Shown: one piece after another, positions 16,140-24,193 of the stretch | Layout: the number at the start of each line of letters is the position of its first letter | Numbering within the stretch: the first letter of the stretch is position 1 | Notes under the pieces: generated by a model | Seen by the model: the letters and a program-made list of their open reading frames with translations, nothing else | The model's database searches: none | Told to the model about the DNA's origin: nothing | Source: Hydrogenophaga sp. | GTDB lineage: Bacteria; Pseudomonadota; Gammaproteobacteria; Burkholderiales; Burkholderiaceae_C | NCBI RefSeq assembly: GCF_030651625.1 | Contig: NZ_JAUSCF010000023.1 | Span: 118,126 to 182,125, forward strand | Length of the DNA: 64,000 nt | Direction of reading: 5' to 3' | Made by a program: the position numbers and the translations under genes

Positions 16140-16145
16140 TACAAT
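16140..16145 (+). promoter_or_regulatory. Possible sigma-70 -10 element (TACAAT) ahead of hoxA
   Basis: TACAAT lies 27 bases before the hoxA start in the only gap between hypE and hoxA. No good -35 hexamer is visible at 16-18 bases upstream, so the call is weak. A separate basal promoter for the regulator would make sense. Confidence 0.3.
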
Positions 16146-16171
16146 GACCCATCACCCCGACACCTGCCACC

Positions 16172-17632
16172 GTGACACCACCACCGCTTCATGATGTGCT
16201 GCCCACCGTGCTTGTGGTGGACGACGAGGTGCGTTCGCAGGACGCGATGCGGCGCACGCTGGACGAGGACTTCACCGTCTTCACCGCGAGCAGCGCCGAA
16301 GAGGCGCGGGGCTTGCTGGAGCGCCAGGCGGTGAGCGTGATCCTGTGCGACCAGCGCATGCCGGGCATGACAGGCGTGACCTTTCTCAAGGAAGTGCGCG
16401 AGCTGTGGCCGGAAACCGTGCGCATGGTGATTTCGGGCTACACCGATTCCGAAGACATCATCGCCGGTATCAACGAGGCCGGCATCTACCAGTACATCCT
16501 CAAGCCCTGGGCGCCCGACCACCTGCTCGACTCGGTGCGCAACGCGGTGGAAGCGCAGAGCCTGCAGCGCCAGACCAGCCGGCTCGACCTGGAGCTGCGC
16601 ACCAGCAACCGTGTGCTGCGCCAGCGCACGGCCACGCAGATGGCGCAGGCCCGCAACAGCTTCGGTTTTGAGCGCATCGTGCGCGCACCGGGCAGCCCGC
16701 TCGATCATGTGTGCGCCATGGCTGAGCGTGTGGCCCGTTACGACATCCCGGTGCTGGTGCTGGGCGAGTCAGGCACCGGCAAGGAGCTGCTGGCGCGCGC
16801 CATCCACTACGCATCACCCCGGTTCAACGGACCCTTTGTGGTGGAAAACTGCGCAGCCATTCCCGACACCCTGCTCGAATCCGAACTCTTCGGGCACAAG
16901 CGCGGTGCCTTCACCGGCGCGTTCGAAGACCACCTGGGCCTGTTCCAGCGCGGCGACGGCGGCACGGTGTTTCTTGACGAAATAGGCGAGACCTCGCCGG
17001 CCTTTCAGGTCAAGCTGCTGCGCGTGCTGCAAGAGGGGGAAGTGCGACCCGTGGGCGGTGCGCGCCCGGTGCCGGTGGACGTGCGCGTGATCGCGGCCAC
17101 GCACCGCCAGCTGGAGCAGCGCGTGCGCGATGGCCTGTTCCGCGAAGACCTGTACTACCGCATCGCCGGCATCACCATCACCGTGCCGCCGCTGCGCGAG
17201 CGCGTGGCCGACATTCCGTCGATCGCGCACCAGCTGGCCCTGGACGTGGCGGTCGAACTCGGTCACCCGGGTGCCATGCTGCCCGACGAGACTCTGGCCT
17301 GTCTGCTGGCCTATTCCTGGCCCGGCAATATCCGCGAATTGCGCAACGAGATCGCGCGCGCCATGGCCTTGCACGACGGCGCGCAGTTACCACCCGCTGC
17401 GTTTTCACCGCGCGTGCTGCAGGGCCGCACCTCGGGCTCGGCCAGCGACCTCACGGCCGCCATTCCGCAGAGCGGCACGCTGGGCGAACGTCTGGACGTG
17501 ATCGAAGCCATGCTGCTGCGAGAGACCCTTCTGCGCCACCGCTGGAACAAGACGCGTGCCTCCGCCGAGCTGGGGCTCTCGCGCGTGGGTTTGCGCGCCA
17601 AGATGCAACGCTTCGGTCTCGACAAGCCATGA
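16172..17632 (+). CDS. hoxA: HoxA, NtrC-family activator of hydrogenase genes
   Basis: A sigma-54 enhancer-binding response regulator of 486 residues. The receiver domain has Asp17, Asp18 and the phospho-acceptor Asp60 (LCDQRMPG), with Lys111. The AAA+ domain has Walker A GESGTGKE (198-205), GAFTGA (245-250, sigma-54 contact) and Walker B VFLDE. A Fis-type helix-turn-helix ends the protein (TRASAELGLSRVGLRAKMQ). HoxA answers the kinase HoxJ; in Ralstonia eutropha the unphosphorylated form is active. The start is GTG, since the nearby ATG at 16144 is out of frame. The stop overlaps hoxF as ATGA. Confidence 0.95.
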   Translation: MTPPPLHDVLPTVLVVDDEVRSQDAMRRTLDEDFTVFTASSAEEARGLLERQAVSVILCDQRMPGMTGVTFLKEVRELWPETVRMVISGYTDSEDIIAGINEAGIYQYILKPWAPDHLLDSVRNAVEAQSLQRQTSRLDLELRTSNRVLRQRTATQMAQARNSFGFERIVRAPGSPLDHVCAMAERVARYDIPVLVLGESGTGKELLARAIHYASPRFNGPFVVENCAAIPDTLLESELFGHKRGAFTGAFEDHLGLFQRGDGGTVFLDEIGETSPAFQVKLLRVLQEGEVRPVGGARPVPVDVRVIAATHRQLEQRVRDGLFREDLYYRIAGITITVPPLRERVADIPSIAHQLALDVAVELGHPGAMLPDETLACLLAYSWPGNIRELRNEIARAMALHDGAQLPPAAFSPRVLQGRTSGSASDLTAAIPQSGTLGERLDVIEAMLLRETLLRHRWNKTRASAELGLSRVGLRAKMQRFGLDKP

Positions 17633-19464
17633 CCGCATTCGACCAGCCCCTTGCCTTCCACGCTGCCGATGCGGTGCTCGCCCGCTGGGGCCACGACCCG
17701 CACGCGCTCGTTCAGGTGCTGCGCGAAACGCAGGCACAGACCCACTGGCTGCCACGCGACTTGCTGGCGCACATCGCGCAGGCGCTGCGCCTGCCGTTGG
17801 CCCAGGTTGAAGGCGTGGCCACCTTCTACCGTTTCTTCCACACGCGGCCCGTGGGTCGGCTGCGGGTGCTGTTCTCCGACAACATCACCGACCGTTTGCT
17901 CGGCAGCGAGGCCTTGTTGTCCCGGCTCTGCGAGCGGCTGGGCGTGGTGCCCGGCCAGATCGATGCCCAGGGCCGGTTCAGCGTCGACCGGGCGTCGTGC
18001 ACCGGCCTGTGCGACCAGGGTCCGGCACTGCTGATCAACCACCACCAGGTCATCACCCGCCTCGATGCCGACCGCATCGAGGCGCTTGCCGCGCTCATGC
18101 TGTCCGAAGTGCCGGTGGACGACTGGCCCACCGAGTGGTTCCGCGTGGACAACACGGTGCACCGCGCCGATGCGCTGCTGACCGGGCTGCCGGCGGACGC
18201 GCCGGGCTTGTCCACCGTGATCGCGCGCGAACCGCAGGCCCTGCTGGACGACCTGGCCCGGTCCGGCCTGCGCGGCCGCGGCGGCGCTGGCTTCCCGACC
18301 GCGCGCAAGTGGCAGGCTTGCCGAGACGCTGACAGCGATGCCAGCGGCCCGCAGCGCTGCGTGGTCTGCAACGCCGACGAAGGCGAGCCCGGCACCTTCA
18401 AGGACCGCGCCCTGCTCAGCGAGCACGCCGACGCGGTGTTCGATGGCATGACCATCGCCGCGCGCGCCATCGGCGCGCAGCAGGGCTGGCTCTACCTGCG
18501 CGGCGAATACCGCTACCTGCTGCCACAGCTGCAGGCGGTGCTGGAGCGCCGCCGCGCCAGCGGGCTGCTCGGCGCCAACGCCGCCGGCTTGGCCGGGTTT
18601 GGTTTCGACATCGGTATCCACCTCGGCGCCGGGGCCTACGTCTGCGGCGAAGAATCGGCCCTGATCGAATCGCTGGAGGGCAAGCGCGGCTCGCCGCGCA
18701 TCCGCCCGCCGTTTCCGGTGGAGCGCGGCTACCTGGGGCGCCCGACCGTCGTCAACAACGTCGAGACCTTCTGCGCCGTGGCGCACATCGCGCGGCGTGG
18801 TGGCGACTGGTGGTCCGGCATCGGCCTCGCGTCGTCCACCGGCACCAAGATCCACTCGGTCTCGGGCGACTGCGAGCGCCCGGGCCTCTACGAATACCCG
18901 CTGGGCACGCCGATCGCGCGCATCCTGGCCGACTGCGGCGCCCACGATGCCCAGGCGGTGCAGGTGGGCGGCCCCTCGGGCACCTGCGTGCCCGCGTCGG
19001 GGTTTCAGCGGCGCATCGCCTTCGACGACGTGCCCAGCGCTGGCGCCTTCATGGTCTTCAACGGCACGCGCGACCTGTTTGAGGTGGCGCGCCACTTTGC
19101 CCGCTTCTTCGCACACGAGAGTTGCGGCCTGTGCACGCCCTGCCGCGTGGGCACCGAGCTGGTGGTGCGGCGGCTGGACAAGCTCGCGCTGGCACGCGGC
19201 GCCGGCCGCGGCTCGGCCTTCGACCTGCAACGCCTGCACGAGCTGGACGAGCTGTTGCACAGCGGCACACACTGCGGCCTCGGCGCCTCGGCCTGCAACC
19301 CGCTGCGCGACACGCTGGCCCATTTCGGAGAGGTCTACACATCGCGCACGGGCACGCCGCAGTTCGAGCCCGAATTCGATCTCGACGCCGAGCTTTCGGC
19401 GGCCCGGCGTGTTACCGGTCGCACCGACTCTGGCGCACATCTCGATACGGAGCACAAGTCATGA
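17629..19464 (+). CDS. hoxF: NAD-reducing hydrogenase diaphorase subunit HoxF
   Basis: HoxF of the soluble bidirectional hydrogenase carries FMN and an Fe-S cluster and reduces NAD+. The 611-residue protein fuses a NuoE-like N-terminal domain (1-150) to a NuoF-like part: FMN site GRGGAGFP (near residue 220), NADH site GAGAYVCGEESALIE, and cluster ligands ESCGLCTPCR plus a later Cys in GTHCGLG. In the NuoE-like domain only the second cysteine pair (SCTGLC) is evident; the first pair of the [2Fe-2S] motif seems absent. It begins at an ATGA overlap with hoxA. Confidence 0.95.
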   Translation: MTAFDQPLAFHAADAVLARWGHDPHALVQVLRETQAQTHWLPRDLLAHIAQALRLPLAQVEGVATFYRFFHTRPVGRLRVLFSDNITDRLLGSEALLSRLCERLGVVPGQIDAQGRFSVDRASCTGLCDQGPALLINHHQVITRLDADRIEALAALMLSEVPVDDWPTEWFRVDNTVHRADALLTGLPADAPGLSTVIAREPQALLDDLARSGLRGRGGAGFPTARKWQACRDADSDASGPQRCVVCNADEGEPGTFKDRALLSEHADAVFDGMTIAARAIGAQQGWLYLRGEYRYLLPQLQAVLERRRASGLLGANAAGLAGFGFDIGIHLGAGAYVCGEESALIESLEGKRGSPRIRPPFPVERGYLGRPTVVNNVETFCAVAHIARRGGDWWSGIGLASSTGTKIHSVSGDCERPGLYEYPLGTPIARILADCGAHDAQAVQVGGPSGTCVPASGFQRRIAFDDVPSAGAFMVFNGTRDLFEVARHFARFFAHESCGLCTPCRVGTELVVRRLDKLALARGAGRGSAFDLQRLHELDELLHSGTHCGLGASACNPLRDTLAHFGEVYTSRTGTPQFEPEFDLDAELSAARRVTGRTDSGAHLDTEHKS

Positions 19465-20228
19465 ACAGCCCCCACGCTCCGCCGCTGCGCGGGTCGCTGC
19501 CCCCCGAGGGGGCTGATCCCGGCTTGGGGCGGCCCGGCGCCGGATCGGTCAACAGTTTCAGCTTCGACGGCCAGCCCGTGCCCCTGCAGCCCGGCGACAC
19601 CATCCTGCAGGCCGCGCAGCGCGCCGGCCACGAGGTGCCCCACCTGTGCTGGCACTCCGAGGTCTCGGCCAGCGCTTCCTGCCGGATCTGCACGGTGCAC
19701 GTGGACGGCCGGCCCGTGGCAGCCTGCACCACTGCCGCCGCCGCGGGCCAACGCGTGGACTGCCACACCGCCGACCTGCGCGCGCAGCGCCTGCGCCTGC
19801 TGCAGATGCTCTTCGTCGAAGGCAACCACTTCTGCCCCGGCTGCGAAAAAAGCGGCGACTGCCTGTTGCAGCACCAGGCCGAACGCGCCGGCATGACCGA
19901 CCTGCATTTCGAGACCCTGAATCCCGAGCGCCCGGTCGACGCCAGCCACCCCGACGTGCTGTTCGAGCCCAACCGCTGCATCCTCTGCCAGCTCTGCGTG
20001 CGCGCCAGCGACGAACTCGACGGCAAGCAGGTCTTCGCCATCGGCGGCCATGGCATCGGCACCCGCCTGCTGATCAACAGCGACAGCGGCCGGCTCGGCG
20101 ACAGCGCGCTCTCGGTGGACGACCGCGCCGCCCATATCTGCCCGGTCGGCGCGCTGCTGCCCAAGCGGGTCGGCTTTGCGGTGCCCATCGGTCAACGGAC
20201 GTTTGACAACGGGGAGACGCGCGGATGA
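19461..20228 (+). CDS. hoxU: NAD-reducing hydrogenase Fe-S subunit HoxU with repeat-derived N-terminus
   Basis: HoxU (NuoG N-terminal-like) links HoxF with the hydrogenase module HoxYH. The 255-residue product has a [2Fe-2S] ferredoxin domain (HLCWHSE, SCRICTV, ACTTA), the FCPGCEKSGDC cluster motif, and a 4Fe-4S site CILCQLC with ICPVGALL. Residues 4-29 are a translated family B repeat placed just after the start codon. The normal N-terminus (VNSFSFDGQPVPLQPGDTIL) follows. The ATGA junction with hoxF fixes the start, so the repeat is translated if coupling is used. Confidence 0.94.
   Translation: MNSPHAPPLRGSLPPEGADPGLGRPGAGSVNSFSFDGQPVPLQPGDTILQAAQRAGHEVPHLCWHSEVSASASCRICTVHVDGRPVAACTTAAAAGQRVDCHTADLRAQRLRLLQMLFVEGNHFCPGCEKSGDCLLQHQAERAGMTDLHFETLNPERPVDASHPDVLFEPNRCILCQLCVRASDELDGKQVFAIGGHGIGTRLLINSDSGRLGDSALSVDDRAAHICPVGALLPKRVGFAVPIGQRTFDNGETRG
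19468..19547 (+). repeat. Family B palindromic repeat, copy 7, in frame at the hoxU start
   Basis: It encodes [20 protein letters not shown] directly behind the first codons of HoxU. The place and frame match those in hupI. One base more than in the hupI copies (GATCCCGG) shifts the second half into GLGRPGAG. Confidence 0.85.
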
Positions 20229-20758
20229 GCATAGACACACCCATCCCCCGCAAGCTGCGCGTCGCCACGGTCTCGCTGGCCGGCTGCTTCGGTTGCCACA
20301 TGTCCTTTCTCGACATCGACGAGCGCCTGTTCGAACTGATCGAGCACATCACATTCGACCGCTCGCCGCTGACCGACATCAAGACCGTGGGGCCGTGCGA
20401 CATCGGCCTGGTCGAGGGCGGCCTGTGCAACGCCGAGAACGTCGAGGTGCTGCGGGCGTTCCGGGCCAACTGCCGTGTGCTCGTGGCGGTGGGCGCCTGC
20501 GCCATCTCCGGTGGACTGCCCGCCCTGCGCAACCACCTCGATGTCGGGGACATGCTGCAGGCCGTGTACGGCACCGTGCCCAATGACCCCGAACTGCCGT
20601 TGCCACTCAACAAGGTGCACCCTGTCCACGAGGTGGTGCGCATCGACCACTCACTGCCCGGCTGCCCGCCATCGGCCGATGCGTTCTGGCAGTTTTTGCA
20701 GGACACCATTGCCGGGCGCGAACCCGACTTGTCTAAAGGCCTGATCCGTTATGACTGA
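20225..20758 (+). CDS. hoxY: NAD-reducing hydrogenase small subunit HoxY
   Basis: HoxY carries the proximal [4Fe-4S] cluster and forms the hydrogenase core with HoxH. The 177-residue protein has the ligand motifs GCFGCHMSFLD (residues 20-30), VAVGACAISGGLPALRN and LPGCPPSADAFW. It lacks a signal peptide and C-terminal anchor, as cytoplasmic enzymes do. The start overlaps the hoxU stop (ATGA). It is followed by a family A repeat, the only sizeable gap between SH genes. Confidence 0.95.
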   Translation: MSIDTPIPRKLRVATVSLAGCFGCHMSFLDIDERLFELIEHITFDRSPLTDIKTVGPCDIGLVEGGLCNAENVEVLRAFRANCRVLVAVGACAISGGLPALRNHLDVGDMLQAVYGTVPNDPELPLPLNKVHPVHEVVRIDHSLPGCPPSADAFWQFLQDTIAGREPDLSKGLIRYD

Positions 20759-20763
20759 CAGTA

Positions 20764-20865
20764 AGCACCCCCTGCGCCGCTTCACGGCTTCCCCCACTCT
20801 CGCCTTCGGCGGGAGGGGGACGACACCAGCCGTCCGGCAAGCCGGCCCGGCGGTGTCCCCGGTTG
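20764..20865 (+). repeat. Family A intergenic palindromic repeat, copy 5
   Basis: Starts a few bases after the hoxY stop (CACCCCCTGCGCCGCTTC). It has an extended CTCGCCTTCGGCGGGAG stem and a diverged CCGGCAAGCCGGCCCGG segment, and fills the gap before hoxH. Confidence 0.75.
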
Positions 20866-20916
20866 GTGTTGTTGCATGCCTCACGGGTCGCGCTCCGGCG
20901 CGGTGGAGCAACTGAA

Positions 20917-22437
20917 ATGACCCCTTCTTCTTTGGAAACCGCAGCCGAACTTCAGGGCCTGCGCCGCATCGTGATCGACCCGGTCTCGCGCGTCGAGGGC
21001 CACGGCAAGGTCACGCTGCTGCTGGGCGAGGACAACCGCATCGAGCAGGTGCGCCTGCACATCGTCGAGTTCCGGGGCTTCGAGCAGTTCATCGTCGGCC
21101 GGCCCTACTGGGAAGTGCCGGTGATGGTGCAGCGGCTCTGCGGCATCTGCCCGGTGTCGCACCACCTGGCCGCCTCCAAGGCGCTCGACCGCGTCGTTGG
21201 CGGCTGGCCCGTGCCCGAAGCCGCCGACAAGATCCGCCGCCTGATGCATTACGGGCAGATCGTGCAGAGCCACGCGCTGCACTTCTTCCACCTGTCCTCG
21301 CCCGACCTGCTGTTCGGCTTCGACGCCGACGTCGCGCAGCGCAACATCGTCGGCGTGGCGATGGCGCACCCCGAGGCCGCGCGCCAGGGCGTGATGCTGC
21401 GCAAGTTCGGCCAGGAGGTGATCCGCATCACGGCGGGCAAGCGGGTGCACGGCACCGGCTCCATCCCCGGTGGTGTGAACCGCGCGGTCGACGCGGCCGA
21501 ACGCGATGTGCTGCGCGCCCAACTGCCCGAGCTGCTGGCCTGGGCCGAGGCGGCGGTGGATCTGGCCGAGCGCCTGCACACCGGTTTGCCGACACACCTG
21601 GTCGGCTTTGCCGAGACTCCGGCGGCCATGATGTCGCTGGTCGGTCCCGGCGGCGCGATGGAGTTCTACGACGGCACGCTGCGCGTGCGCGAGGCTGACG
21701 GGCAGATCGCCGTTGACGGCTTCGAGGACCAGCGTTACCGCGAGCTGATCGGCGAGGGCGTCAAGCCCTGGACCTACATGAAGTTCCCCTACCGCCTGGC
21801 CCTGGGGCCCGAAGTGGGCTGGTACCGCGTCGGTCCGCTGGCGCGGGTGCAGAACTGCGACTTCATTGCCACGCCCCGCGCCGAAGCACGGCGCCAGGCC
21901 TTCGTGACCGCGCACGGTGGCCGGCCGGTGCACGCGGTGCTGGCCACCCACTGGGCGCGCATGATCGAGTTGCTGCACGGTGTGGAAGTGGTGGCCGACC
22001 TGCTGGACGATCCGGCCATCCTCGGTGGGCCGCTGCTTGCCACCGGCGAGCGCCAGCGCAGCGGCGTGGGCATCATCGAAGCGCCGCGCGGCACCCTGAT
22101 CCACGAGTACGAAGTGGGTGACGACGACCTGGTCACGCGCTGCAACCTGATCGTCTCGACCACCCACAACAACCAGGCCATGAACGAGGCGGTGCGCTCG
22201 GTGGCACTGCAATATCTGGATGGCCAGACCATCACCGAGCCGCTGCTCAACCATATCGAAGTTGCCATCCGCGCCTACGACCCCTGCCTGTCTTGCGCCA
22301 CCCACGCGCTGGGCCAGATGCCGCTGGCGGTGACGCTGCGCAACGCCCGCGGCGAGGTGCTCGACCATGTGCACCGCTCATCCAGCGGCGACACCGTGCG
22401 CGGCACACGGCCGCATTCGGCGGAGGCGGCGTTGTGA
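20917..22437 (+). CDS. hoxH: NAD-reducing hydrogenase large subunit HoxH
   Basis: The catalytic Ni-Fe subunit of the soluble hydrogenase, 506 residues. The N-terminal ligands are in RLCGICPVSHHLAASKALD and the C-terminal ligands in DPCLSCATHALG. A long tail of roughly 35 residues beyond the His/Ala cleavage point is the peptide that HoxW would remove. The ATG at 20917 is used because GGAG lies 10 bases upstream; upstream in-frame codons fall in the repeat. Together with HoxFUY it couples H2 oxidation to NADH formation for CO2 fixation or biosynthesis. Confidence 0.95.
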   Translation: MTPSSLETAAELQGLRRIVIDPVSRVEGHGKVTLLLGEDNRIEQVRLHIVEFRGFEQFIVGRPYWEVPVMVQRLCGICPVSHHLAASKALDRVVGGWPVPEAADKIRRLMHYGQIVQSHALHFFHLSSPDLLFGFDADVAQRNIVGVAMAHPEAARQGVMLRKFGQEVIRITAGKRVHGTGSIPGGVNRAVDAAERDVLRAQLPELLAWAEAAVDLAERLHTGLPTHLVGFAETPAAMMSLVGPGGAMEFYDGTLRVREADGQIAVDGFEDQRYRELIGEGVKPWTYMKFPYRLALGPEVGWYRVGPLARVQNCDFIATPRAEARRQAFVTAHGGRPVHAVLATHWARMIELLHGVEVVADLLDDPAILGGPLLATGERQRSGVGIIEAPRGTLIHEYEVGDDDLVTRCNLIVSTTHNNQAMNEAVRSVALQYLDGQTITEPLLNHIEVAIRAYDPCLSCATHALGQMPLAVTLRNARGEVLDHVHRSSSGDTVRGTRPHSAEAAL

Positions 22438-22916
22438 GTCGTCAAGTTGCGCCGCTGCTGGTGTTCGGCTGGGGCAACCCGAGCCGGGGCGACGACGCGC
22501 TCGGTCCGCTGCTGGTCGAGCAATTGGCCGAACGGGCGCAGGTGCAGCTGCCGGCGGGGCAGCTCGAATGCCTCGCCGACTTCCAGTTGCAGGTCGAGCA
22601 CGCGCTGGACCTCGTGGGCCGTGAACGTGTGCTGTTTGTGGATGCCGCCATCGGCCTGCAGAGGCCGTTCGCGGTGAGCACCGTGACCCCCGCATCGGTC
22701 GCTGGCTTCACCACCCACGCGCTGGCACCCGAGGCGCTGCTGCAGGTCTACCGCGATCTGGAGCGAGCCGAACCGCCGCCATGCACGTTGCTCGCCATCC
22801 GCGCCCAGCGTTTCGAGCTCGGTGAAGCGCCGGGCGAGCAGGCGCTGGCCGATCTGGCCTTGGCGCTGGACTGGGCGCTGGCCTGGACCCGCCAGACCGA
22901 GGAGATGCTGACATGA
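22434..22916 (+). CDS. hoxW: HoxW, HoxH-specific maturation endopeptidase
   Basis: The 160-residue product belongs to the hydrogenase maturation protease family: GWGNPSRGDDALGPLLVEQL at the N-terminus (family GxGNxxxxDD), FVDAAIG in the middle and a final C-terminal helix. It differs from HupD, as the proteases are enzyme-specific. The start is GTG, overlapping the hoxH stop (GTGA). The stop codon lies within the repeated TGACATGA that bounds the 82-bp tandem units. Confidence 0.9.
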   Translation: MSRQVAPLLVFGWGNPSRGDDALGPLLVEQLAERAQVQLPAGQLECLADFQLQVEHALDLVGRERVLFVDAAIGLQRPFAVSTVTPASVAGFTTHALAPEALLQVYRDLERAEPPPCTLLAIRAQRFELGEAPGEQALADLALALDWALAWTRQTEEMLT

Positions 22917-22990
22917 AACAACCCCCACGCTCACTTTGTTCGCTGCCCCCCGAGGGGGCGCGTCAGTGGCTTCGGGCGGCCGGGCGCTAC
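22909..22990 (+). repeat. 82-bp tandem repeat unit 1 (family B) between hoxW and hoxB
   Basis: The unit begins with TGACATGAAACAACCCCCAC and continues with a family B body (CGCTGCCCCCCGAGGGGGCG). It repeats exactly 82 bases later with only a few differences. Each unit ends where the next TGACATGA begins. Confidence 0.9.
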
Positions 22991-23072
22991 TGACATGAAA
23001 CAACCCCCACGCTCACGTTGTTCGCTGCCCCCCGAGGGGGCACGTCAGTGGCTTCGGGCGGCCGGGCGCCAC
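22991..23072 (+). repeat. 82-bp tandem repeat unit 2 (family B) between hoxW and hoxB
   Basis: The second unit of the pair. It is followed at 23073 by a third TGACATGA, which contains the hoxB start codon. Confidence 0.9.
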
Positions 23073-23076
23073 TGAC

Positions 23077-24072
23077 ATGAATGTGCTCTGGCTGCAAAGT
23101 GGTGGTTGCGGCGGTTGCAGCATGTCGCTGCTGTGCGCCGACACCACCGACTTCCAGGGCCATCTGCGCGATGGGGGCGTGGACTTGCTGTGGCATCCCT
23201 CGCTGTCAATGGCGAGCGGCGAAGAGGTGATCGCGCTGCTGCACTCGGTGCTGGACGGCGACACCCGGCTCGACGCGCTGTGCGTCGAAGGCTCATTGCT
23301 GCGCGGCCCCAACGGCAGCGGGCGTTTCCACATGCTGGCCGGCACCGGCCTGCCCATGATCCACTGGGTGCGCGAACTCGCCGCGAAGGCGCAACACGTG
23401 CTGGCCGTGGGCAGTTGCGCAGCCTGGGGCGGCATCACGGCCGGCGGCGACAACCCCACCGACGCCTGCGGCCTGCAGTACGAAGACGACCGCATTGGGG
23501 GCCTGCTCGGCGCGGACTTTCGCTCATCCAGCGGCCTGCCGGTGATCAACATCGCGGGTTGTCCCACGCACCCGAGCTGGGTGATCGACACCCTCATGGC
23601 CCTGGCTGACAACGGCTTCGCGGCCGACGACCTCGACCCGCTGAACCGCCCGCGCTTCTACGCCGATCAGCTGGTGCACCACGGCTGCACGCGCAACGAG
23701 TACTACGAGTTCAAGGCCAGCGCCGAAAAACCCTCGGACCTGGGCTGCATGATGGAACACATGGGCTGCAAGGGCACGCAGGTGCACGCCGACTGCAACA
23801 TCCGCCCCTGGAACGGCGAGGGCAGCTGCACGCGCGGCGGCTACGCCTGCATCGCCTGCACCGAGCCCGGCTTCCAGGAGCCAGGTCACCCCTTTCACGA
23901 AACGCCCAAGATCGCCGGCATCCCGGTCGGCCTGCCGACCGACATGCCCAAGGCCTGGTTCGTGGCGCTGGCTTCGTTGTCCAAGAGCGCCACGCCGAAA
24001 CGGGTGAAGAACAATGCGGTGGCGGACCATCTCATTGTCAAACCCGCTGTGAGAAAGACGCGTCTCAAATGA
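23077..24072 (+). CDS. hoxB: Regulatory (H2-sensing) hydrogenase small subunit HoxB (HupU)
   Basis: HoxB and HoxC form the H2 sensor that controls hydrogenase transcription through HoxJ. The 331-residue product begins MNVLWLQSGGCGGCSMSLL with no Tat signal and no C-terminal membrane anchor, as expected for a cytoplasmic sensor. Cluster ligands appear in VGSCAAWGG, AGCPTHPSW, HHGCTRNEYYEF, GCKGTQVHADC and CIACTEPGF. The proximal motif has GCGGC, without the extra cysteine of HupS. The ATG lies in the third TGACATGA copy behind the tandem repeat. Confidence 0.95.
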   Translation: MNVLWLQSGGCGGCSMSLLCADTTDFQGHLRDGGVDLLWHPSLSMASGEEVIALLHSVLDGDTRLDALCVEGSLLRGPNGSGRFHMLAGTGLPMIHWVRELAAKAQHVLAVGSCAAWGGITAGGDNPTDACGLQYEDDRIGGLLGADFRSSSGLPVINIAGCPTHPSWVIDTLMALADNGFAADDLDPLNRPRFYADQLVHHGCTRNEYYEFKASAEKPSDLGCMMEHMGCKGTQVHADCNIRPWNGEGSCTRGGYACIACTEPGFQEPGHPFHETPKIAGIPVGLPTDMPKAWFVALASLSKSATPKRVKNNAVADHLIVKPAVRKTRLK

Positions 24073-24084
24073 AAAGCTCGGTGA

Positions 24085-24166
24085 GGCACCCCCGCCGCGC
24101 TTCGCGCGACCCCCTCAAGGGGGCAACACCAGCGGCCTGGCAAAGCCAGTTCCGCGGTGTTCCTGG
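24085..24166 (+). repeat. Family A intergenic palindromic repeat, copy 6
   Basis: Found about 15 bases after the hoxB stop: CACCCCCGCCGCGCTTCGCG, CCCCCTCAAGGGGGC, then GGCCTGGCAAAGCCAGTTCCGCGGTGTTCCTGG. Confidence 0.8.
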
Positions 24167-24193
24167 ATGGCTCCACTTCTGGCGAGTCGTTGT

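Noticed and set aside
22909..23076. A short protein starting at the ATG in each 82-bp unit
   Set aside because: The frames are only repeat sequence and carry no gene-like start signal besides the copied junction bases.
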